Positions 1 through 5,472 of a DNA stretch of 6,217 nt are shown here, piece by piece. Made by a program: the position numbers and the translations under genes. Where the stretch lies: positions 1 to 6,217 of the forward strand of contig JAJNBO010000172.1 of assembly GCA_021156245.1 (NCBI GenBank), written 5' to 3'. Under the pieces are notes generated by a model. The model worked only from the letters and a program-made list of their open reading frames with translations, ran no database searches and was not told the origin of the DNA. The stretch's first letter is position 1. Every line of letters starts with the position of its first letter. The stretch comes from Ramlibacter sp. (GTDB lineage Bacteria > Pseudomonadota > Gammaproteobacteria > Burkholderiales > Burkholderiaceae_C).

Positions 1-22
1 TGGCCTCTGTTTCTTGTGTCAT
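1..22 (-). CDS. Possible first codons of the next downstream gene (very tentative)
   Basis: An ATG at 22 reads leftwards on the minus strand as Met-Thr-Gln-Glu-Thr-Glu-Ala and is then cut by the window edge. It would be the next gene in the same direction after the HAD phosphatase, about 93 bases downstream of that stop. The peptide composition is plausible for a protein start. However, only seven codons are visible and the bases just upstream (CGGCCCTCCACACC) contain no purine-rich ribosome binding site. It may equally be chance. Confidence 0.18.
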
Positions 23-115
23 GGTGTGGAGGGCCGAAAGAGGGAAGGGGATTATGGGACGCGCGGTCGAGCACGGCCTGTAGGAAAAGCCCGACAAACC
101 ATTGGGGACTGGCAG
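23..115. other. Intergenic stretch after the HAD phosphatase gene
   Basis: This is the only sizeable non-coding stretch in the window. On the minus strand it holds a CATAAT hexamer (51-56) that resembles a -10 box. The bases 17-18 upstream of it (around 74-80, AGGCCG/CAGGCC) do not resemble a -35 box, and the nearest TTG-like hexamer (TTGTCG, 92-97) is 35 bases away, so I do not call a promoter. A short GTCG/CGAC pairing is possible around 66-95, but there is no GC-rich hairpin followed by a T-run, so I see no intrinsic terminator for the operon. Confidence 0.4.
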
Positions 116-784
116 CTAGCTGAGCAAGCCCGGCAGCTCGGACATGGACGCGAAGGTATGCGCGGCGCCGGCGCCCAGCAGGGCCGCGGGTGCGTCATGG
201 CCGGCTTCCGCCGGGCTGTAGCCAAAGACAGTGGCGCCCGCCGCGATTCCTGCGGTGACACCGGTCACCGTGTCCTCGACGATCGCGCAGCGCTCCGCCC
301 GCACGCCCAGCGGCTCCATGGCGGCGAGATAGACGTCCGGGAACGGCTTCGACCGTGGCGTCTCGTGACCGCTGAACACCCGGCCCTCGAAGTACTCCAT
401 CAGCCCGCACTTGCGCAACTGCAGTTCCACCTTGAAACGGTCGGCGCCGGAACAGCAGGCGATGCGTCCCCGGAACCGATCGCTCAGTGCGGCCACTGCC
501 TCGACGGCGCCCGGGATGGGCTGGACGCGCGCAATGAGGCCTTCGTTGCGGCGCTCGCGGAAGCGCACGAACCATTCCTCGGTCAGGGGCCGGCCGGTGC
601 GCCTTTCGATGAGCGCGCGTTCGTCCTTGACCGCCTTGCCCACGAACAGGCGCATGCATTCCTCCGGGGACAGCTTCCAGCCGAGGTCCTCCAGCATGTC
701 GCGCAACACGCCGTTGGTGATGCCTTCGCTGTCCACCAGCACGCCGTCGCAGTCGAACAGCACCGCATCGAATCGCCCCGTCAC
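116..784 (-). CDS. HAD superfamily (subfamily IA) phosphatase, YieH/beta-phosphoglucomutase-like
   Basis: This 222-residue protein carries all four HAD motifs. Motif I is DCDGVLVDSE, with nucleophile D11 and general acid D13. Motif II is Ser112 in IACCSGA, motif III is Lys146 in SKPFPD, and motif IV is E170/D171 in AIVEDTVTG. The alpha-helical segment between motifs I and II is a typical IA cap. The length and the motif I and IV contexts resemble E. coli YieH (6-phosphogluconate phosphatase) and beta-phosphoglucomutase relatives, so a phosphosugar phosphatase or mutase is likely. The substrate cannot be read from sequence. I chose the GTG start at 784 because it gives a GTGA overlap with the stop of the YchJ-family gene upstream and has a GGAG ribosome binding site 7 bases before it (792-795). 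Extending the frame upstream only adds low-complexity Arg/Ala/Pro-rich sequence antiparallel to no known family. It is the last gene of the visible operon and ends with TAG. Confidence 0.93.
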   Translation of the reverse strand: MTGRFDAVLFDCDGVLVDSEGITNGVLRDMLEDLGWKLSPEECMRLFVGKAVKDERALIERRTGRPLTEEWFVRFRERRNEGLIARVQPIPGAVEAVAALSDRFRGRIACCSGADRFKVELQLRKCGLMEYFEGRVFSGHETPRSKPFPDVYLAAMEPLGVRAERCAIVEDTVTGVTAGIAAGATVFGYSPAEAGHDAPAALLGAGAAHTFASMSELPGLLS

Positions 785-1200
785 TTCAGTTCTCCGTCCA
801 CGTAGTACCAGCGCCCATCCTCGCACACGAAGCGGCTGCGTTCGTGCAGCCGGTGGGCACGGCCCCCGGCGCGCGAGCGCGCGAGGAACTCGACCTCGGC
901 ATGGGTTGCATCGACGACACGGTGGTCGCGCACAGCGAGGCCCAGCCATTTGAGGCCCGGCTCGAAGTCGACGCTCGCCGGCCGCTGCGACGGATGCCAG
1001 GTGGCGAGCAGGTAGTCGGCGTCCTCGAGCACGAAGGCGCAGTAGCGCGATCGCATCAGCGACTCCGCGTCCGGTGCAGGGCTGTGCTCGAAGTCGGCAA
1101 GGAAGCGCCCGCAGCAGCGCGCAAAGGCAAGCGGCCTGTGGCGCTCGTCGCCGCGGCCGCAGGGGCATGGCCCCTCGGCCGTGACCTGCGCGGCGCTCAC
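781..1200 (-). CDS. YchJ/UPF0225 family protein with N-terminal SEC-C zinc motif
   Basis: This 139-residue protein has CPCG at residues 12-15 and CC at 29-30. That is the cysteine pattern of a SEC-C zinc-binding motif, known from the C-terminus of SecA. It then carries the YchJ hallmark LMRSRYCAFVLEDADYLLATWHPS (residues 48-71) and ends with ERSRFVCEDGRWYYVDGE. The middle resembles the NTF2-like fold of the family. E. coli YchJ has a second SEC-C motif at its C-terminus (NDPCPCGSGKKFKKCC); here the protein stops right after the YYVDG strand, so that motif is absent. The molecular function of the family is not established. The GTG at 1200 is chosen as the start because it forms a GTGA overlap with the acyl-CoA dehydrogenase stop and sits 11 codons before the first zinc cysteine. 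The preceding bases offer only a weak ribosome binding site, so translational coupling to the upstream gene is likely. Confidence 0.92.
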   Translation of the reverse strand: MSAAQVTAEGPCPCGRGDERHRPLAFARCCGRFLADFEHSPAPDAESLMRSRYCAFVLEDADYLLATWHPSQRPASVDFEPGLKWLGLAVRDHRVVDATHAEVEFLARSRAGGRAHRLHERSRFVCEDGRWYYVDGELK

Positions 1201-2324
1201 GCCAGCGCTCGCTGGATCAGGATCTTCTGGACGTCCGACGTGCCTTCGTAGATCTGGCAGACCCGCACGTCGCGCCAGATGCGCTCCACCGGGAAGTCGC
1301 TCACATAGCCATATCCGCCGAGCGTCTGGATGGCGGCGCTGCACACCTGTTCGGCCATCTCGCTGGCGAACAGCTTGGCCATCGCCGCTTCCTTGAGGCA
1401 CGGCTGGCCGGCATCCCGCAGCGCGGCGGCGTGCCAGATCAATTGCCGCGCCGCCTCGATCTGCGTCGCGCAGTCCGCCAGCCGGAAACCGACCGCCTGG
1501 TGATTGAAGATGGCGGTGCCGAAGCTCTGGCGCTCCTTGGCGTACTGCAGGGCGGCCTCGAAGGCGCTGCGGGCCATGCCGACGCTTTGCGCGGCAATGC
1601 CGATGCGCCCGCCCTCCAGGGCCGACAGGGCGATGCGGTAGCCCTCGCCCTCTTCCCCGACCAGGTTCTCCGCCGGGATGCGGCAATCCTCGAAGTTGAT
1701 CTGCGCCGTGTCGCTGGAGTGCTGGCCCACCTTCTCCTCGAGCCGCGCGACCACGTAGCCGGGCGTGTCGGTCGGCACCAGGAAGGCGCTCATGCCGCGC
1801 TTGCCCGCGCCCTTGTCGGTGACGGCGATCACCACCGCGAGCTGGCCGTTCTTGCCGCTGGTGATGAACTGCTTCACGCCATTCAGCACGTAGTGGTCGC
1901 CCTGCTTCGTCGCGGTGGTCGTGAGGGCGGAGGCATCGCTGCCCACGTGCGGCTCGGTGAGACAGAACACGCCCAGCATTTCACCCTGCGCCAGCCGCGT
2001 GAGCCACTTCTTCTGCGCCTCGTTGCCGTACCGCATGAGGATCGCATTGACCGGGCAGTTGGTGACGCTGATCGCCGTGCTGGTGCCGCCATCGCCGGCG
2101 GCGATTTCCTCGAGCACGATCGCCAGCGTCATGTAGTCGAGCCCGGCGCCGCCGTATTCCTCGGGCACGCAGATGCCGTAGGCGCCGAGCGCGGCAAGCC
2201 CCTGGTGCGCCTCCTTCGGGAAAGTGTGCTCACGGTCCCACCGGGGGGCGTTCGGCCACAGTTGCTCGCGGGCGAACGCGCGCACCGCGTCGCGGATCAT
2301 TTCCTGGTCCGGGTTCAGCAGCAT
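1197..2324 (-). CDS. Acyl-CoA dehydrogenase (FAD-dependent)
   Basis: This 375-residue protein has the normal family length. Acyl-CoA dehydrogenases oxidise acyl-CoA to trans-2-enoyl-CoA using FAD and pass electrons to electron-transfer flavoprotein, in the cytoplasm. Visible features are the N-terminal helical domain (MLLNPDQEMIRDAVRAFARE), signature 1 (FCLTEPHVGSDASA, residues 120-133), the beta domain with KQFITSG (151-157), the FAD-contacting ERQSFGTAI (264-272), and signature 2 (QTLGGYGYVSDFPVERIWRD, residues 333-352). The catalytic base is Glu360 in QIYEGTSDVQ, as in short- and medium-chain enzymes. The alternative base position used by isovaleryl- and long-chain enzymes holds Gly239 (EGGRIG). 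This argues against isovaleryl-CoA dehydrogenase and for a short/medium or branched short-chain acyl-CoA substrate. The ATG at 2324 is the only start available, because an in-frame TAG lies three codons upstream. That TAG is also the stop of the preceding SDR gene. The ribosome binding site is weak. Confidence 0.96.
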   Translation of the reverse strand: MLLNPDQEMIRDAVRAFAREQLWPNAPRWDREHTFPKEAHQGLAALGAYGICVPEEYGGAGLDYMTLAIVLEEIAAGDGGTSTAISVTNCPVNAILMRYGNEAQKKWLTRLAQGEMLGVFCLTEPHVGSDASALTTTATKQGDHYVLNGVKQFITSGKNGQLAVVIAVTDKGAGKRGMSAFLVPTDTPGYVVARLEEKVGQHSSDTAQINFEDCRIPAENLVGEEGEGYRIALSALEGGRIGIAAQSVGMARSAFEAALQYAKERQSFGTAIFNHQAVGFRLADCATQIEAARQLIWHAAALRDAGQPCLKEAAMAKLFASEMAEQVCSAAIQTLGGYGYVSDFPVERIWRDVRVCQIYEGTSDVQKILIQRALA

Positions 2325-2330
2325 GAGGGT

Positions 2331-2999
2331 CTACCAGCCCGCGAAGGGCCGGCCGTCGTAGTCGAGGAATGCACCTTGCCGGTCCCGCGTGAGCCCCGCG
2401 ACCGCCTTGCGCATGGAGGAGACGCTGTCCTGCACGGTGAGCGGAGCGCCGGCGCCACCCATGTCGGTCTGCACCCAGCCCGGGCTGATGGCGACCATCG
2501 TGGCCCGCGGGTAATCCGGCTGGGCGGCGGCGACCGCCATGTTGAGCGCCGCCTTGCTGGCGCGGTACACCCAGCCATAGCTGGAATCGACGCCGGCGAT
2601 GTGGCCCATGCGGCTGCTGATGAAGGCGAACTTGCCCCCAGCCGCGGCCACCAGCGGCGCGACTTGCGGGATCACCTGCATGGCGCCCCACACATTGGTG
2701 CGCATCACGCGGTCGAATTCGTCCTGCGCGGGCGGCTGGGTGGCGCCGCCGCGCGACATCACGCCCGCAACGTACAGCGCGATGTCGATCTTCTCGTCGT
2801 CCAGCTGCCATCCGAGGCCGCTGACGCTGGCCGTGTCGGTCACGTCCAGCCGCAAGGGCTGCGCGCCGAGCGACTGCAGCGCGGCGAGCCCCGCGTCGTC
2901 GCGCGCGGTGGCGATCACGCGGTCACCGGCGGCACGGTACTGGCGCACGAACTCGTGGCCGATGCCGCGCGACGCGCCGATGACGAGGACGGTGGTCAG
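2331..2999 (-). CDS. Short-chain dehydrogenase/reductase (SDR), probable CTG start
   Basis: This 222-residue NAD(P)-dependent oxidoreductase has a Rossmann fold. The nucleotide-binding motif is IGASRGIG (residues 7-14), followed by LDVTD (51-55). Asn102 lies in TNVWG, a serine pair (128-129) in FISSRMGHI, and the catalytic Tyr145 and Lys149 in VYRASK. PGWVQTDMGG (173-182) follows. The usual NNAG structural motif is replaced by YVAG (77-80). The short length and the SSRMGHI, TDMGG and C-terminal FLDYDG patterns recall the C-factor-like SDR branch. The substrate is unknown; next to a thiolase and an acyl-CoA dehydrogenase it could act on a 3-oxo or 3-hydroxy intermediate, but nothing in the sequence proves it. 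No ATG, GTG or TTG is present near the expected N-terminus. The best start is CTG at 2999, which gives LTTVLVIGAS, overlaps the thiolase stop as CTGA, and has GGAG 5 bases upstream. The next upstream GTG would add an unnatural Arg/Gly-rich stretch. Confidence 0.9.
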   Translation of the reverse strand: MTTVLVIGASRGIGHEFVRQYRAAGDRVIATARDDAGLAALQSLGAQPLRLDVTDTASVSGLGWQLDDEKIDIALYVAGVMSRGGATQPPAQDEFDRVMRTNVWGAMQVIPQVAPLVAAAGGKFAFISSRMGHIAGVDSSYGWVYRASKAALNMAVAAAQPDYPRATMVAISPGWVQTDMGGAGAPLTVQDSVSSMRKAVAGLTRDRQGAFLDYDGRPFAGW

Positions 3000-4177
3000 A
3001 CCAGCTCCAGTGCCACCGCCGTGCCTTCGCCGCCGCCGATGCACAGCGTGGCGATGCCGCGCTTGCCGCCGCGCGCCTTCAGCGCATGCAGCAGCGTGAC
3101 CATGATGCGCGCGCCGGAGGCTCCGATCGGGTGGCCGAGCGCACAGGCGCCGCCGTTGACGTTGACGATGTCGTGCGACACCTTCAACTCGTGCATCAGC
3201 GCCATCGGCACCACGGCGAACGCCTCGTTCACCTCCCACAGGTCGACATCGGCCACCTTCCAGCCCGTCCGGGCCAGCAGCTTCTGCGTGGCGCCGACCG
3301 GCGCCGTGGTGAACCACTCCGGCTCCTGCGCGTGGGTGGCATGGCCGACGATGCGGGCCAGCGGCTTGACACCCAGACGCTTGGCCGTGCTCTCGGTCAT
3401 CATCACCAGCGCGGCGGCGCCGTCATTGATGGAGGAGCTGGAAGCGGCGGTGATCGTGCCGTCCTTCTTGAACGCCGGCTTGAGCTGCGGGATCTTGTCC
3501 AGCTTGACCTTGCCCGGGCCTTCGTCGATGGAGACCACGCGCTCGCCGGCACGGTCCTTCACGGTGACCGGCACGATCTCGGTGGCGAACGCACCGGACT
3601 CCGTGGCCTTCTTGGCGCGCTGCACCGAGGCGGTGGCAAAGGCGTCCTGCGCCTCGCGCGAGAAGTTGTACTTGGCCGCGCACTCCTCGCCGAACGTGCC
3701 CATCGAGCGGCCGGCCTGGTAAGCGTCCTCCAGCCCGTCGAGCATCATGTGGTCATAGATCTTGTCGTGCCCCATGCGGTAGCCGCCACGGCCCCTGAGC
3801 ATGAGGTAGGGAGCGTTGGTCATGCTCTCCATGCCGCCGGCCACCATGATCTCGTGGGTGCCCGCCAGCAGCATGTCGTGCGCGAACATGGCGGCCTTCA
3901 TGCCGGAGCCGCACATCTTGGACAGCGTGACGGCGCCGGAGCTCTTGGGCAGCCCGCCCTTGAAGGCGGCCTGGCGCGCCGGGGCCTGGCCCTGGCCCGC
4001 CATCAGGCAGTTGCCGAACAGCACTTCGCCGACGGCGTCCGACGGGATGCCGGCGCGCTCGACGGCGGCCTGGATCGCCGCGCCGCCAAGGTCGTGCGCG
4101 GCCAGCCCGGAAAAGTCGCCCTGGAAGCCCCCCATGGGGGTGCGGGCGGCGCCGACGATGACGATGGATTCAGCCAT
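2996..4177 (-). CDS. Thiolase: acetyl-CoA C-acyltransferase/acetyltransferase
   Basis: This 393-residue protein is a full-length thiolase. It catalyses either thiolytic release of acetyl-CoA from 3-oxoacyl-CoA or the reverse Claisen condensation. The acyl-accepting cysteine is C89 in LSKMCGSGMKA. The other active-site residues are N317 in EVNEAF, H349 in GGACALGHPIGASGAR (342-357), and C379 in TLCIGGGEG. The N-terminus IVIVGAARTPMGGF is typical. The NEAF rather than HEAF loop fits the acetoacetyl-CoA thiolase/degradative thiolase group, but chain-length preference cannot be settled. The segment before INDGAAA reads TITAASSSS, where many relatives have an Asn (ANSS/GNAS); I believe this is a subfamily variant. 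The ATG at 4177 is chosen over the in-frame GTG at 4186 because AAGGAG lies 8 bases before the ATG but directly abuts the GTG. The gene follows the unknown membrane protein gene by 12 bases, and its stop overlaps the SDR start. Confidence 0.96.
   Translation of the reverse strand: MAESIVIVGAARTPMGGFQGDFSGLAAHDLGGAAIQAAVERAGIPSDAVGEVLFGNCLMAGQGQAPARQAAFKGGLPKSSGAVTLSKMCGSGMKAAMFAHDMLLAGTHEIMVAGGMESMTNAPYLMLRGRGGYRMGHDKIYDHMMLDGLEDAYQAGRSMGTFGEECAAKYNFSREAQDAFATASVQRAKKATESGAFATEIVPVTVKDRAGERVVSIDEGPGKVKLDKIPQLKPAFKKDGTITAASSSSINDGAAALVMMTESTAKRLGVKPLARIVGHATHAQEPEWFTTAPVGATQKLLARTGWKVADVDLWEVNEAFAVVPMALMHELKVSHDIVNVNGGACALGHPIGASGARIMVTLLHALKARGGKRGIATLCIGGGEGTAVALELV
3005..3008 (-). promoter_or_regulatory. 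Ribosome binding site supporting the CTG start of the SDR gene
   Basis: The minus strand reads GGAG at 3008-3005, five bases (CTGGT) before the CTG at 2999. It lies inside the last codons of the thiolase gene. A good Shine-Dalgarno at normal spacing from a non-standard codon supports initiation there. Confidence 0.55.
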
Positions 4178-4185
4178 GAAAGTCA

Positions 4186-4191
4186 CTCCTT
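4186..4191 (-). promoter_or_regulatory. Strong ribosome binding site of the thiolase gene
   Basis: The minus strand reads AAGGAG at 4191-4186, eight bases before the ATG at 4177. It overlaps the TAA stop (4192-4190) of the upstream unknown gene. This is the strongest Shine-Dalgarno in the window and decides between the ATG (correct spacing) and the GTG at 4186 (no spacing). It suggests the thiolase is translated more independently than its overlapping neighbours. Confidence 0.8.
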
Positions 4192-4687
4192 AAAGGATCG
4201 AGGAAACGATGGATCCCCGCTCTTCGGCGGCGATCCGGCGGATGTATTGCTGGAACTCGGGGTCCTCGCCGCGCAGCAGCAGCGGCAAGGCGTTGTGGAA
4301 GTCCTCACGCCGGCACCACTCGCGCATGTAGTCGTCCCAGCTGTTCCACCGCCGGCGGTCCGCCTCGCCCATGTCGTCGGCATAGGAGACGAGGTAGGCG
4401 CGCTCGAACAGCGAGATCAGCATGTCGAAGATCACAAGCATACGCTCGCGCTGCTCGGGGGTGGGGTTGGGAAGCGGCTCGTTGCTGCGCAGCTGCAGGT
4501 CGGGGTGCGACAGCACGACCTTGAGGAAATCGTTGTAGGCGTCGGAGAGCAGCTGGTACTGCTCCTCCTCCTCGTTGTTGCGCTCCTTGCGCTGTTCCCA
4601 GGCAAAGAAGAGGATCGCCATCGGCAGGCCGAGCGTGGTCACCACGTAGCTGGCGATCTCCCAGAAATCGCGCCAGGAAGAATTCAT
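4190..4687 (-). CDS. Uncharacterised protein with one N-terminal membrane segment
   Basis: I recognise no named domain in this 165-residue protein. Residues 11-30 (IASYVVTTLGLPMAILFFAW) form a hydrophobic membrane helix. It is followed at once by EQRKERNNEEEEQ, basic then acidic, which suggests the N-terminus outside and the long C-terminal part in the cytoplasm. The rest is helical and charged, with LLSDAYNDFLKVVLSHPDLQL (46-66), MLVIFDMLISLFERAYLVSY (83-102), a Trp-rich RRRWNSWDDYMREWCRREDF (111-130), and LLLRGEDPEFQQYIRR near the end. The pattern fits a small cytoplasmic helical bundle anchored in the inner membrane. From memory it resembles an unnamed family widespread in bacteria, without known function. 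The ATG at 4687 overlaps the hydrolase stop as ATGA. Codon use looks like that of its neighbours, so it is a regular operon member rather than an insertion. Confidence 0.9.
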   Translation of the reverse strand: MNSSWRDFWEIASYVVTTLGLPMAILFFAWEQRKERNNEEEEQYQLLSDAYNDFLKVVLSHPDLQLRSNEPLPNPTPEQRERMLVIFDMLISLFERAYLVSYADDMGEADRRRWNSWDDYMREWCRREDFHNALPLLLRGEDPEFQQYIRRIAAEERGSIVSSIL

Positions 4688-5472
4688 GGCCGTGCCTTGA
4701 TCCAGGAGGAGATGTCGCCGACCACGCGGTCCTCGATGCCATTGAAGCCGTGATGGGCCCAGGCATCGCATTCCGCTCCCCTGGTGACACCGCCGTCGTA
4801 GGTGAGCAATTCGCTGCGGCCGGCCGGCAGTTGCCTCATCAGCGCGGGCAGGAGCGCGGGGTCGCAGATCTGGCATGCGTCCTTCTGGTGATGGACGACG
4901 AGCACAGGGAGCTTGGCGCCGGTGAGGTCGATCTCCGTCACCGGTCGCGCGCTCGTGGCGACGGCCCAGCGGCCGCGCGCGACGATGGTGGACGTGAGCA
5001 CGATGCCGTCGGGCGCCTCGGCGCCCTGCAGCACGCGTGCCGCCTCCGCTGCCGAATGCGTGCCGCGGCTGGTGCCGACCAGCCACACGGGCTTGCCCCA
5101 GGTCCGGCGCGCCCACGCCACGACGGCGCCGAGGTCCGCGGCGTGCTCGGCGCTTTCGCGGAAGTTGCCGCCCAGGTCGCGCCGGTCGCTCGGCGGGTCC
5201 AGGACCACGACGGCATGGCCGCGCTCCAGGAAAAGCGACCGCGAGCGGACCAGGAAGTTGGCCTCGAAGCGCAGGCTGCCGTTGCCGAAGATGCCGACCT
5301 GGCCGGTGCTGCCCGTGAGCAGCACGACCACGGAAGCCGGTTCCGCGGCCGGGCGCAAGACCAACGCGCGCTGGGTGACGTTCGGTCGGGTGGGCAGGTC
5401 GAGCACTTCTGCCGTCTGGGCCGAAGCAGCCGCCGCGATGCAGGCGAACAAGATGGCGGCGAGTCGCCTCAT
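4684..5472 (-). CDS. Secreted alpha/beta hydrolase (putative esterase/lipase-like)
   Basis: This 262-residue protein starts with a signal peptide ([18 protein letters not shown], probable cleavage after residue 18 before QTAEV), so the mature enzyme is likely periplasmic. The alpha/beta-hydrolase fold is visible as strand [13 protein letters not shown] (48-60), which could supply the oxyanion region, then [10 protein letters not shown] (87-96). The nucleophile elbow is GTSRG with Ser135, the acid candidate is Asp198 in [10 protein letters not shown], and the histidine candidate is His241 in HHGFNGIE. Cysteines 200 and 203 (CQIC) and 235 (ECDAW) flank the acid and histidine strands and could form a disulfide in the periplasm. 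The substrate is unknown. The ATG at 5472 overlaps the aceK stop (ATGA) and has GAGG 7 bases upstream. The stop overlaps the start of the next gene in the same way. Confidence 0.92.
   Translation of the reverse strand: MRRLAAILFACIAAAASAQTAEVLDLPTRPNVTQRALVLRPAAEPASVVVLLTGSTGQVGIFGNGSLRFEANFLVRSRSLFLERGHAVVVLDPPSDRRDLGGNFRESAEHAADLGAVVAWARRTWGKPVWLVGTSRGTHSAAEAARVLQGAEAPDGIVLTSTIVARGRWAVATSARPVTEIDLTGAKLPVLVVHHQKDACQICDPALLPALMRQLPAGRSELLTYDGGVTRGAECDAWAHHGFNGIEDRVVGDISSWIKARP

Noticed and set aside
51..97. Promoter with CATAAT as a -10 box in the left intergenic gap
   Set aside because: No -35-like hexamer lies 16-18 bases upstream, and the nearest candidate is 35 bases away. A single hexamer match is not enough.
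14..805. Plus-strand frame starting at TTG 14
   Set aside because: It is antisense to the HAD phosphatase gene over most of its length and encodes no recognisable domain.
116..1168. N-terminal extension of the HAD phosphatase to a start at 1168
   Set aside because: The extra 128 residues are Arg/Ala/Cys/Pro-rich and overlap almost the whole YchJ-family gene out of frame. The GTG at 784 has a ribosome binding site and a standard GTGA overlap.
781..1686. Extended start of the YchJ-family gene at 1686
   Set aside because: The extension runs inside the acyl-CoA dehydrogenase gene in another frame and shows no family resemblance. The GTG at 1200 fits both family length and junction pattern.
2331..3317. 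Extended start of the SDR gene at 3317
   Set aside because: The added sequence is an out-of-frame translation of the thiolase 3' end. SDRs begin a few residues before the glycine-rich loop.
1431..3722. A 763-codon open frame on the plus strand
   Set aside because: It lies antisense to the thiolase, SDR and acyl-CoA dehydrogenase genes. Its translation is His/Arg/Ala/Gly-rich with no recognisable domain. Such long antisense frames are expected in GC-rich coding DNA.
4178..4186. GTG at 4186 as thiolase start
   Set aside because: AAGGAG directly abuts this codon, leaving no spacing, whereas it sits 8 bases from the ATG at 4177, where the usual thiolase N-terminus begins.
3086..4753. A 555-codon open frame on the plus strand
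   Set aside because: It is antisense to the thiolase and the unknown membrane protein gene, with low-complexity composition and no motif. It is a shadow of real genes.
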